Part shown: positions 34,716 to 42,637 of the stretch, piece by piece | Position numbering within the stretch: position 1 is the first letter of the stretch | Layout: the number at the start of each line of letters is the position of its first letter | Source: Ruminococcus_C sp963590855 | Lineage (GTDB): Bacteria > Bacillota > Clostridia > Oscillospirales > Ruminococcaceae | Assembly: GCA_963590855.1 (NCBI GenBank) | Contig: CAVAQT010000009.1 | Coordinates: 12,539-76,538 of the forward strand | DNA: 64,000 nucleotides | Reading direction: 5' to 3' | Made by a program: the position numbers and the translations under genes | The notes under the pieces: model-generated | Seen by the model: the letters and a program-made list of their open reading frames with translations, nothing else | Databases searched by the model: none | What the model was told of the DNA's origin: nothing

Positions 34716-36174
34716 ACCGCAAAAGGATCTCCCCGTGATCCGGAAACAACCGCACCTCCCGGAAGAGCAGTCCGGCGGCCTGACGGCGCAGTGACAGCCC
34801 GGCAAACTCCCACCACGCCGCCCATGCCTCCGGCGAGACCGCTTCCGGCTTCGGCGCGCTCCGGCGGAGCGTCTCCTCCAGCTGTCCGCGTTCCTGCCCC
34901 AGGCGTTCCAGTTCCTCCCGGAGAAACGCCGCCGCATTTTCAGAACGCCCCAGCTCTGCCGCAAGCCGCCGCATGCGCTGTTCCACTTCCTCCAGGGCAG
35001 CCGCTTCCGGCGGTGTCTTTGGCGGCGCTCCGGCATAGGGCAATAGCCGCTGTGCCTGCTGTGCCAGGATCGGCGCGGCGGCACGCTCCACCGTCTCCGT
35101 CCGCAGCCCCGGCAGCCCGGCGCAGATGCCCTGGCGCTTTCCCCGGCAGACAAAATAGGTATACGCCGCACCCCTGCCGTTGTTCCGCGCATAGCAATGC
35201 GTACCGCACAGACCGCACACCGCCAAACCCTGTAACCAGGAGCCGTGCCCTGTGCCCCGGTTGGTCGCGCCGCCCCGTGCGGCAAGCCGCTCCTGCACCG
35301 CAAGCCAGAGGTCACTTTCCACAATGCCCGGATGCAGCCCGGCGGCAATATGCTCCCCGGCGAGCCGGGTCAGCTTCGCGCCCGTTCGCGCCGCCGGGTC
35401 GCCGTAGACGATACAGCCGTTGCCCCGACAGTACGCCTCCAGGGGATGGGTCAGCACCGCACCCTGTTCCTGCAAATACACGGCACTGCGGAGATCGCCC
35501 TGCAAGTATACCGGACTGCGCAAGATCCGGAGCACGCCGCTGTTTGACCAGGGTTTTCCCTGTCGGGTGCGCCGTCCTGCGCCGTTTGCGCCGTGCACCA
35601 GCTGCTCCACATTCTGTCCCTCGACCCCGTACCCGGTATAAAACGCCAGAACCTGTGCCGCCTCCTCCGGCAAAATTTCCAGAGCCGCCGTGCGCCCGGC
35701 GCACCGCCCGTACCCAAAGGGCGGCGTGCCCCCCAGTGCCATCTGCTGTGCGGCGCGGGCATAATAGTTATCCCGGACGCGTCCGGCAATGGTCTTTTGT
35801 TCCAACTCTGCGAACATCATGAGCAGATTCAGCAGCATGCCGCCGATCTCTGTCTGGGTGTCGAAGCTCTCCCGGACGGAGTGCAGCGTCACGCCCCGGC
35901 TGCGGAACAGCTGCATCATTCCGGCGAAATCGCACAGCGACCGGGAGATTCGATCCAGCTTATACACATAGACGCTCTGAATATTGCCGGCTTCCACCGC
36001 TTCCAGCATTCGCTGAAACGCCGGGCGGCGCGTGTTCGTCCCCGTAAAGCCCCGGTCGGTGTACACCTCCGCCGCGGCATCCGGCGGACAAATGCGGCGG
36101 CAGTGCTCCACCTGCATCTCAATGGAAATGGAATCCGGACGCTCTACCGACTGGCGCGCATAGATTGCGATCAT
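34714..36174 (-). CDS. Large serine recombinase of the dpaA element
   Basis: A 486-residue serine integrase, the size of SpoIVCA. The resolvase catalytic domain (1-145) has nucleophile Ser9 in IAIYARQS, the YVYKLDRISRS helix and TGTNTRRPAFQ. The recombinase domain (about 155-265) is followed by a zinc ribbon (VCGLCGTHCYARNN...FVCRGKRQGIC, about 300-340) and a coiled coil (about 385-430, LEEVEQRMRRLAAEL), all typical of enzymes that integrate and excise elements. The start is the third of three ATG codons (36172-36174), 8 bases after GGAGG. A weak CATAAACT -10-like box precedes it, but no matching -35. It is the likely enzyme for excision and rejoining of dpaA. Confidence 0.94.
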   Translation of the reverse strand: MIAIYARQSVERPDSISIEMQVEHCRRICPPDAAAEVYTDRGFTGTNTRRPAFQRMLEAVEAGNIQSVYVYKLDRISRSLCDFAGMMQLFRSRGVTLHSVRESFDTQTEIGGMLLNLLMMFAELEQKTIAGRVRDNYYARAAQQMALGGTPPFGYGRCAGRTAALEILPEEAAQVLAFYTGYGVEGQNVEQLVHGANGAGRRTRQGKPWSNSGVLRILRSPVYLQGDLRSAVYLQEQGAVLTHPLEAYCRGNGCIVYGDPAARTGAKLTRLAGEHIAAGLHPGIVESDLWLAVQERLAARGGATNRGTGHGSWLQGLAVCGLCGTHCYARNNGRGAAYTYFVCRGKRQGICAGLPGLRTETVERAAAPILAQQAQRLLPYAGAPPKTPPEAAALEEVEQRMRRLAAELGRSENAAAFLREELERLGQERGQLEETLRRSAPKPEAVSPEAWAAWWEFAGLSLRRQAAGLLFREVRLFPDHGEILLR

Positions 36175-36216
36175 CATCATCACCTCCATGCAGTTTATGC
36201 AGGAGCGCCGCCGAAA

Positions 36217-36256
36217 AAAACAAAGAGGACACCTCCCGAAGGAGATGTCCTCTTTT
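36217..36256 (-). terminator. Terminator between the cohesin gene and the recombinase gene
   Basis: AAAGAGGACACCTCC pairs with GGAGATGTCCTCTTT; the minus-strand RNA ends GTTTTTTT. It separates recombinase transcription from the strongly promoted cargo genes. Confidence 0.85.
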
Positions 36257-36313
36257 ACGCATTTACATGCGTGTGAAATCAGTTGCGCCAATTGCTGCTA
36301 TCGCAGCGATTGC

Positions 36314-37057
36314 TTACTTTCTCTTCTTGGAAACCAGAGCTACGCCACCGATTACAGCTACAGCTACAGCTACGCCAGCTACCGGCAGAGCGTCACCAGT
36401 CTTCGGAGAAGAAGTGGAAGTTGCCTTCTTGGTAGTAGCAGTTGCAACCTTAGCGGTTGTAGCAGCAGTTGTTGCCGGAGCTGCGGTTGTTTCCGGAGCT
36501 GCGGTTGTAGTTGTCGGAGCCTCAGTCGGATCCTCAGTGATGATGATCGCACCAGCAACCGGTGTGAACTCAGCGTTCTGCAGCTTGCCGTCTACATACT
36601 GACCTGCGCTGGTGTGAACACCCTTTGCATTTTCGTTGGTCAGAGTAATCGGATATTCGCTGCCTGCTTCAGCAGACTCAGTAACCTTAACAGTCAGGTA
36701 AGCGATTTCGCCAGCTGCAATGTTCTCAGCCTTAACGCCGCCGAATGCCCACGGCATCCAAACAAAACCGTCAACTTCTGCCGGAGTGCAAGAAGCCTTG
36801 GTGTTTGTACCAGCATCAACGTAAGTCAGACCATCGCTCAGCTTCATACCAAAGTCGATGGAACCCAGATCAGCATCAGATGTGATCGGAACAGTAACTT
36901 CGTAGTTAGCTGCCTTCAGTTCAGACAGAGTCAGAGTAACGGTACCAGCAGAAACTGCTACGTCAGCGCTTGCCGGAATAGCCATAACAGCTGCAGAAGC
37001 AGCTACAACAGCAGCAGCAGACAGAGCTGCCATTGTCTTTTTCAATGTAGTCTTCAT
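36314..37057 (-). CDS. Wall-anchored cohesin-like surface protein
   Basis: A 247-residue protein: signal peptide (1-31, ending AIPASA), a cohesin-like beta-sandwich (about 33-170: SAGTVTLTLSELKAANYEV, SIDFGMKLSDGLTYVDAGTN, IAYLTVKVTESAEAGSEYPI), a Thr/Ala-rich linker (175-215) and a C-terminal sorting signal SPKTGD, hydrophobic helix, KKRK (a variant of LPXTG). It would hold dockerin proteins at the cell wall. The dockerin protein encoded just upstream is the obvious partner. Start MKTTLKKT at 37055-37057 behind AAAGGAAA. The cohesin assignment rests on pattern, not on a search. Confidence 0.72.
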   Translation of the reverse strand: MKTTLKKTMAALSAAAVVAASAAVMAIPASADVAVSAGTVTLTLSELKAANYEVTVPITSDADLGSIDFGMKLSDGLTYVDAGTNTKASCTPAEVDGFVWMPWAFGGVKAENIAAGEIAYLTVKVTESAEAGSEYPITLTNENAKGVHTSAGQYVDGKLQNAEFTPVAGAIIITEDPTEAPTTTTAAPETTAAPATTAATTAKVATATTKKATSTSSPKTGDALPVAGVAVAVAVIGGVALVSKKRK

Positions 37058-37164
37058 TTTTCTATTTCCTTTCAAGAATATAAAAATTTATGTGATATAA
37101 GCGAGGCACAATATGCACCTTGTGCCGCACCTATATACAAGCTTGTTTTTAGTAAAGCACCAAA

Positions 37165-39258
37165 TTAGTCAGCAATGATGTCGCTCCATGCCTTATCAAC
37201 ATTAAGAGCAACAAATGCACTGTAAGTCAAACCATATGCTACATCCTTAGAATCGATTACAGATACACCAGCCTCTGATGCGCCAGCCTTGGACTCAGTA
37301 TCGATATCAGATACCAGATAATCCAGCTTAATCAACAGATCGCTTGCATCCTTACCAATGGTCAAGAAATACGGCTCCTGACCAACACCATCCAGTGCAG
37401 CGTATGTCAGCATCTCAGCAGCGTCCTTAGAATCTACAGTGCCGTCCAGGTTGGTGTCGCCCTTCAGAGCAACTGCAACAGTCGGAGCAGCATCGATGGT
37501 GATGTCATCTTCGCCCTTGTAGTTCAGAGCAACAGTGCCTTCAAAGTAAACCTTGCCTACGCCAGCTTCCTTGTCAACAGTCTCATATACGCTTGCCGGA
37601 GTTTCAGCAAACTCGAGAACGTCTGCCGGAGCATAGGTCTCATCAGTTGTGCCGTCTTCCAGGTACAGGGTTACAGACTCAACCAGACCAGCCAGGTCGA
37701 AGGACTCTTCGCTGGACAGGTATACGTTAGAAGCAGTCTTTGCGTCAACCAGCTTAACTTCTACAGAAGAAACGTTGGTCGGCAGCGGCTTGGACTCTGT
37801 GCTTGATGTGCTGGAACCAGTATCGCCGCTTGTGGTAGTGTCGGTAGAAACAGTTGTTTCAGTGGAAACAGTGCTTCCAGTGGTGTCGCTAGAAGTAGTT
37901 GTTGTATCGCTGGAAGAAGTGGTTGTGCCACTGGTCTCGCTGGTAGAAGTGGTAGTGGTGGTCTTGTCCTTCAGGACAACAGTAACATCACGAACCACAT
38001 CGAAAGCAGCGCTGCCCTTTGCAGAGCCCTCAACCTTAACGGTCTTTACGGTCTCTACAGAAGCAACTTCCTTCTCCGGCAGTTTTTCAGCAACCTGAGC
38101 CTTAACATAAGTAACAACAGCGTCGTACTCAGCATCAGCAATTTCCAGTTCAGCGGTATAGTTGCCTGCGTTTGCAGCAACAGTTACCTTGGTTGCACTC
38201 TCTGCCACAGCAGCAACATCACTTGCAGATACAGCCAGCTCAACGTTTACGCCGGCATCCTTCAGGCTGCTGTTTACAGAAGCAACACTCTTGTCGAATG
38301 CAGAGCCATACTTTGCAGCCAGACCGTCAACGGTATTCGGTACATTTGCTGCAGAAGCAATGCCCTTCTTTACAGCGTAGTTCAGAGCAGCAGCCAGAGC
38401 AGCGTCAGCGCTGTCATAGCTCTTTTCAGCAACAGTCAGGGTCTGTGCAGCATCCAGCTTCTTGTTTACAGCTGCGATCTTGCTGGACAGCTTGTCGGTC
38501 TCAGCCTGCAGCTTTGCCAGGTCGCCTTCGATATCGAAGTCAGCATTTGCGCGAACCTCATCTTCCGTAATGCCATATTCCTTTGCCAGATCCTTAACCT
38601 TCTGGTCTACAGCAGCAATGATCTGTGCTTCCAGGCTTTCATAAACAGCCTGCATATAATCGACAGCAGTGCTTACGGTATAATCCTTGCCGTCAGCAGT
38701 GAAAGTCAGAGCAGCGTCTGCCTTCTTGTTTTCCAGATCAGTAGTAATGGTTGCGGTATAAGCAATGTTTTTCAGGATAGAAGTGTCCAGAGTTACGTTC
38801 TCATAACCGTCCATGCCTGCCAGCTTCTCAGCCAGCTGCGGAGCCAGATAGCTGTCCAGATCTGCTGTACCGGAAATGGTAACCACGCCGTCCTTTACCG
38901 TAGCGGTCGGATCGGAAGATGCGTTTACGATGTCCTTCAGCAGCTCTGCATAGTAGTTTGTGGAGTTGATGCTTGCAACAACGTCCTTTGCATTCAGGGT
39001 GATGGTCTTATCTGCAGCAGCAGAAGTCAGCTTTTCGCCCAGAGTCTTGTTCCAGTCAGAAGCAACGGTGTAGGTGATGGTGTCACCAGCCGGGCTCTCC
39101 GGGAAACCGGTCTCTGCATTTACCTTGAGCAGCTGATCAGCTGTTACCTGCAGCGCAGCCGGATCTTCGGCAGCGTTTGCAGAAATTGCAAGAATCTGAC
39201 CCAGTGCAACCGGAATTGCGACAGTTGCAGCAAGAAGTCTGTTGAATGTCTTCTTCAT
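37165..39258 (-). CDS. Secreted dockerin protein of the dpaA element
   Basis: A 697-residue secreted protein: signal peptide (1-29, ILAISANAAE), a helical and beta region of unknown function (30-435), a Thr/Ser-rich linker (about 440-500, runs of TTTTSTSETSGTTTSSS), a beta domain (about 510-590) and a C-terminal dockerin (about 595-695). The first calcium loop, DTNLDGTVDSKDAAEML, is intact. The second keeps only VIDSKDVAYGLTY and lies about 75 residues on, so the dockerin is atypical. It is followed by the cohesin-like gene without a clear terminator between. Start after GAGAGG. Confidence 0.8.
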   Translation of the reverse strand: MKKTFNRLLAATVAIPVALGQILAISANAAEDPAALQVTADQLLKVNAETGFPESPAGDTITYTVASDWNKTLGEKLTSAAADKTITLNAKDVVASINSTNYYAELLKDIVNASSDPTATVKDGVVTISGTADLDSYLAPQLAEKLAGMDGYENVTLDTSILKNIAYTATITTDLENKKADAALTFTADGKDYTVSTAVDYMQAVYESLEAQIIAAVDQKVKDLAKEYGITEDEVRANADFDIEGDLAKLQAETDKLSSKIAAVNKKLDAAQTLTVAEKSYDSADAALAAALNYAVKKGIASAANVPNTVDGLAAKYGSAFDKSVASVNSSLKDAGVNVELAVSASDVAAVAESATKVTVAANAGNYTAELEIADAEYDAVVTYVKAQVAEKLPEKEVASVETVKTVKVEGSAKGSAAFDVVRDVTVVLKDKTTTTTSTSETSGTTTSSSDTTTTSSDTTGSTVSTETTVSTDTTTSGDTGSSTSSTESKPLPTNVSSVEVKLVDAKTASNVYLSSEESFDLAGLVESVTLYLEDGTTDETYAPADVLEFAETPASVYETVDKEAGVGKVYFEGTVALNYKGEDDITIDAAPTVAVALKGDTNLDGTVDSKDAAEMLTYAALDGVGQEPYFLTIGKDASDLLIKLDYLVSDIDTESKAGASEAGVSVIDSKDVAYGLTYSAFVALNVDKAWSDIIAD

Positions 39259-39439
39259 TTCTCTTTACCTCTCTTTTATGAGTTTTATTGCCGCCTGCAT
39301 GGATGTGATTCATCCAACCCCAACAGGCGCATCCGCATCCGGTTCAATCCCGCTTCATTTTCCGGATCACACATGCTGCGGCAATTTTTTTGCTTATGAA
39401 GTCCTATATAAATAGCCCCCATAAACAATTTACATAGGT

Positions 39440-39468
39440 ATTTTAACATATTATTGCCCCCGTGTCAA
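39440..39468 (-). promoter_or_regulatory. Sigma-A promoter of the dockerin/cohesin cargo genes
   Basis: TTGACA (39463-39468), 17 base spacer, TAAAAT (39440-39445), minus strand, leader about 175 bases. It is inside the element, so cargo expression does not depend on the host operon. The rest of 39259-39605 shows no gene. Confidence 0.82.
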
Positions 39469-39581
39469 GCCTATCTGCCGATTTTTTTTAAAATTCTTCG
39501 GTGGATATTATCCCCGTTTTTGTCGCTTTTTCACAATTTCCAAGCCGAAATTCTCAATTCAACAGACTTTCCACCGACTTT

Positions 39582-40415
39582 TCAACAGATTTCCGCCTTT
39601 TCCGGAATGTGGCAACGCCGCATCTCCGGCGGAAGGGCCAGTGCCCACACCGTCCGGACGCCCAGCCGCTCTGCCGCGGCGAAGTCCGTGCCGCCGGGCC
39701 GGGATGCCAGATCAATGACCAGCGCATCCGGCGGCAGCAGCGACAGCACCTGCTCTGTCAGCAGCAGCACGGGGACGGTATTGAACAGCACCTGCTGTTT
39801 TCCGGCGGCATCCGGGAGCATTTCCACCGGGATCGCCGGAAATCCCTGCATTTCCGCCAGTGCCCTGGTCTCACACCGCCGGGCGCAGACCGTCACCGCC
39901 ATGCCCAGACTGCGCAGCCGGGGCGCAAGCGCCATGCCGATCCTGCCATAGCCCAGGATCAGTGCCGACGTGCCGTGCAGCGTCCGGTCGGTCTCCTCCA
40001 TGGCGATGCGGACAGCGCCCTCGGCGGTGGGGACGGCGTTCGCGAGACACAGCTCCTCCCGGCGGAGATAGTCCGCCGCCGCCATGCCCCGCGCCGTGAA
40101 CAGCGGCCGGATCGTCTCACAGCCGCCGCCCAGCATCAGGGCACCCGGTTTTCCACGTTCTGCCAGAGCCGCCAGGGGTATGTTTTTGTCCCAGAGCGGC
40201 GCGTTCACCGTTTCTCCGTCCCGGCTCGCCGGGATCGGAAGCACCAGCACGTCATACGCCGGCGCTTCCTCCGGAGACGAGACACTTTGCAGTCCGGGCT
40301 GTGCCGGAAGCCCCAGGGTACAGACTGCCGCCCCGGTCTTTTCCCGGAGACGCTGTGCCGCATACAGCTGCCGCAGGTCGCCGCCTGCCGCAAGGATCAC
40401 TTTGTCGGATGTCAT
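39582..40415 (-). CDS. dpaA: Dipicolinate synthase subunit A (SpoVFA), N-terminal part with foreign tail
   Basis: In the present arrangement the frame codes 277 residues; about the first 262 are DpaA: N-terminal AAGGDLRQLYAAQRLREKTG, central GCETIRPLFTARGMAAADYL and the Rossmann loop ALILGYGRIGMALAPRL, ending DLASRPGGTDF...TVWALALP. After that the frame enters the element (PEMRRCHIPEKAEIC, stop), and the normal ending PGKDAPRTAGEII is missing. DpaA is an NAD(P)-binding dipicolinate synthase subunit. The ATG at 40413-40415 follows GGAGGG at 7 bases. Without excision, DpaA would lack about 32 C-terminal residues and dpaB would be separated from the promoter. Confidence 0.9.
   Translation of the reverse strand: MTSDKVILAAGGDLRQLYAAQRLREKTGAAVCTLGLPAQPGLQSVSSPEEAPAYDVLVLPIPASRDGETVNAPLWDKNIPLAALAERGKPGALMLGGGCETIRPLFTARGMAAADYLRREELCLANAVPTAEGAVRIAMEETDRTLHGTSALILGYGRIGMALAPRLRSLGMAVTVCARRCETRALAEMQGFPAIPVEMLPDAAGKQQVLFNTVPVLLLTEQVLSLLPPDALVIDLASRPGGTDFAAAERLGVRTVWALALPPEMRRCHIPEKAEIC
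39606..39631. other. Right attachment junction of the dpaA element
   Basis: Element arm AATGTGGCAACGCCGC (39606-39621), then ATCT, then core CCGGCG (39626-39631), then host dpaA. The arm is the inverted copy of the left arm (15 of 16 identical). Confidence 0.82.
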
Positions 40416-40593
40416 AGGCATTCCCTCCGCATTGTCCGGAATCCATGGCAGTTTCCGCACCAGAGATTCCCTCAGATCATCACATTTTTCTGCAAGCTTC
40501 AGTTTTCAACAACTTTTCAACTTTTCAACCATTTTCATCGTGGAAAACCTGTGGAAAGCACTCGCCGTGCCGACAGCTCCGGCGCGTATACTT

Positions 40594-40621
40594 TAAGATA
40601 TGCCAGAGCCGCAGCCGGGGT
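40594..40621 (-). promoter_or_regulatory. Candidate sigma-K (mother cell) promoter of dpaA
   Basis: On the minus strand AC (40620-40621), 17 bases, then CATATCTTA (40594-40602). This fits AC-N17-CATANNNTA, the B. subtilis sigma-K consensus, exactly. spoVF is a sigma-K operon in Bacillus. The leader to the dpaA ATG would be about 170 bases. No sigma-A promoter is seen here. Confidence 0.6.
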
Positions 40622-40625
40622 GCGC

Positions 40626-40657
40626 AAAAAAGCGCCCTCCTTTCGGAAAGCGCTTTT
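40626..40657 (-). terminator. Terminator of the sugar-uptake operon
   Basis: GGAAAAGCGC, loop, GCGCTTTTTTG on the minus strand, 40 bases after the last permease gene. It insulates dpaA from the operon upstream. Confidence 0.82.
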
Positions 40658-40698
40658 CCAGCATATGCACTGGGGTGTGTTGACACGCCCTGATTGTG

Positions 40699-41727
40699 TT
40701 ATCCCACCAAACCGGAGCGTTCGATACCTTCGGTAAAGTATTTTTGCAGGAACACATACATGATCAGGATGGGCAGGATCGCTATCAGACAGCCTGCCTC
40801 CATCCAGACGATCTGCTCTCTGGGGCTGACGTCTGCGTTGTTGAACAGCTGCTGGGAAAGCAGGGTGCTCAGGTTTTTCAGCATCAGCGCAATGGTCTGG
40901 TTCTTGGTGAAGAAGGTGGAGCTGACATAATAGTCATTCCAGTACCAGACCACGGAGAACAGGAACACGGTCAGGAACGAGGACGATGCATTGGGGATCA
41001 TGACCTGGACAAATGTCCGGAGCGGCCCGCAGCCGTCCAGATAAGCCGCATCCTCCAGTTCCTTGGGCAGGCCCTTGAAGAACTGCCGGAAGATGAAGAT
41101 CATCAGACCGGCGCGGATGCCGTTGCCCATTGCTGCCGGCAGATACATGCACAGCTTGGAGTTGATGAGATTGATGTCCAGTCCGAACAGCCCGAAGTGC
41201 CGGAACAGCATGTACTGGGGAATGGAGATGATCTGCGACGGCACCAGGATCATCATGACAACGATGCCGAAGAGAATGCCCTTGCCCTTGAACTTGAACC
41301 GGGCGAAGCCATAGCCTGCCAGGGCGCAGGATGCCACCTGTACCAGGGAGCAGCCCACATTCAGCAGCAGCGTGGTTTTCAGGGTGTTCCAGATATCCAT
41401 GACACCGGCGGTGTCGCTGATAACGCTCCAGGTGAGGTGCCGCGGGATCCACATGACCGTGGGGTCACTCATATCCGTGGGGTCGCGGAACGCACAGCTT
41501 ATCATATAAATGAGGGGATAGAGAATGACAAAGCAGAGTCCGAAGAGGATAAAGAACCGGAAAAAGGGCCAGACTGCCTCGAACACGCGCTTGCGGCGCA
41601 TATAGGCGATCTCGGACTTGTTCATGCTCTGCATGCGGATCTTCCGGGCTTCGCGCTTGCTCATGCCGTTGCCCACCTGTGCATCCTCCTTCGGGGACGC
41701 CAGCGGCGTATTTTTTGTTGTTTCCAT
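40699..41727 (-). CDS. CUT1 sugar ABC transporter permease, MalG type (second pair)
   Basis: A 342-residue permease: a hydrophilic N-terminal region of about 50 residues, six transmembrane helices, and the EAA loop ELEDAAYLDGCGPLRTFVQVMIP. It pairs with the MalF-type permease 16 bases upstream. No ATPase gene is present in the cluster; CUT1 systems in Firmicutes often share MsmK. Confidence 0.92.
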   Translation of the reverse strand: METTKNTPLASPKEDAQVGNGMSKREARKIRMQSMNKSEIAYMRRKRVFEAVWPFFRFFILFGLCFVILYPLIYMISCAFRDPTDMSDPTVMWIPRHLTWSVISDTAGVMDIWNTLKTTLLLNVGCSLVQVASCALAGYGFARFKFKGKGILFGIVVMMILVPSQIISIPQYMLFRHFGLFGLDINLINSKLCMYLPAAMGNGIRAGLMIFIFRQFFKGLPKELEDAAYLDGCGPLRTFVQVMIPNASSSFLTVFLFSVVWYWNDYYVSSTFFTKNQTIALMLKNLSTLLSQQLFNNADVSPREQIVWMEAGCLIAILPILIMYVFLQKYFTEGIERSGLVG

Positions 41728-41743
41728 AACTGACGCCTCCTTT

Positions 41744-42637
41744 TTAATCTACTTCGTAATAAATGAACTTGTTGAGAATTGCGGTAATGATGCCCACCGC
41801 CGCCAGGACGATGGCGAAGTATACCCACGCCATTGCCGAAGCCGGGCCATACTGCCAGTCGCTCTGCAAATCGAGGATGCGTCCCATTACCACGTTGTTC
41901 GGGTCTGTAAAGGAATCGATGATGGTAAAGATGAAGCACGCCAGGATCATGGGGCTGACATAGGGCAGGGTGATCTTCCAGAAATATTCCCACGCGGTGG
42001 CGCCCTCCATCTGTGCCGCCTCTTTCGCAGAGACCGGGATGTTCTGGAGCGCCGCCAGGAAGATCAGGATCTGGATGCCGGAGTTCCACACGATGCCGAA
42101 GATGTTGTCCGACACCGTTTCAATGGTGGTCTGCATGCTGTCCGAGATGCCGTAGATGCCCAGGAATTCCATCAGCTCGCCCAGCAGATCGGTAGAGAAC
42201 ATGGTGGAAAACTGGCTGGCATCGCTGTTGCCGGTGCTCTGAAGGTTGCCGTTGATGATGTTATACACCGGGCCGGTGGCGATGATGACCGGGAGGAAGA
42301 ACACGGCACGGGAGAAAGTCCGTCCCTTGAACTTCTGGTTCAGGATGACCGCCACGAACAGGGAGAACACCAGGATCAGCGGCGTTTTCCATGCGGTGTC
42401 CTTCAGCACCTTTACCAGATACTGGCGATAGTTCGGGTCTACGTTAAAGGCATAGTTATAGTTGTCCATGCCCACCCAGCTGCCGACCATGCCGCCGGTG
42501 TCCGGGGTGATCTCCTGAAAGGAATAGAGCAGCGACTCTACCACAGGGATCAGAAAGAAGATCAGTGCGCCCACGAACCACAGTGCAATGAAGCAGTAGC
42601 CGTACATGCTCTTCCGTTTTTCATATGCCATTTTCAT
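41744..42637 (-). CDS. CUT1 sugar ABC transporter permease, MalF type (second pair)
   Basis: A 297-residue permease with six helices and the EAA loop KEAAQMEGATAWEYFWKITL. Its start overlaps the end of the DUF5696-like gene by 4 bases (ATGA), so the two are translationally coupled and probably work together. Confidence 0.92.
   Translation of the reverse strand: MKMAYEKRKSMYGYCFIALWFVGALIFFLIPVVESLLYSFQEITPDTGGMVGSWVGMDNYNYAFNVDPNYRQYLVKVLKDTAWKTPLILVFSLFVAVILNQKFKGRTFSRAVFFLPVIIATGPVYNIINGNLQSTGNSDASQFSTMFSTDLLGELMEFLGIYGISDSMQTTIETVSDNIFGIVWNSGIQILIFLAALQNIPVSAKEAAQMEGATAWEYFWKITLPYVSPMILACFIFTIIDSFTDPNNVVMGRILDLQSDWQYGPASAMAWVYFAIVLAAVGIITAILNKFIYYEVD

Larger units (their letters stand above)
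34687..39631. mobile_element. Skin-like integrated element splitting dpaA, about 4.94 kb
   Basis: The element is bounded by the direct repeat CCGGCG (plus strand: 34687-34692 and 39626-39631). It contains, all on the minus strand, a large serine recombinase (34714-36174), a wall-anchored cohesin-like protein (36314-37057) and a secreted dockerin protein (37165-39258). The recombinase stop codon lies in the terminal arm of the left boundary. Excision between the repeats would leave one CGCCGG and rejoin dpaA in frame. Skin in sigK, SPbeta in spsM and an element in spoVFB are the known Bacillus parallels; I know of none in dpaA carrying cohesin/dockerin cargo. Programmed excision is inferred, not shown. 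Confidence 0.85.

Noticed and set aside
39582..40415. dpaA 5' part as a complete short gene
   Set aside because: The missing C-terminal end is found in frame next to dpaB, the boundary lies at a recombinase att site, and the last 15 residues are encoded by the element.
40496..40560. TTTTCAAC repeats and TTTCCACA-like words upstream of dpaA as a replication origin or DnaA boxes
   Set aside because: None matches TTATCCACA fully, and no dnaA, dnaN or replication gene is near.
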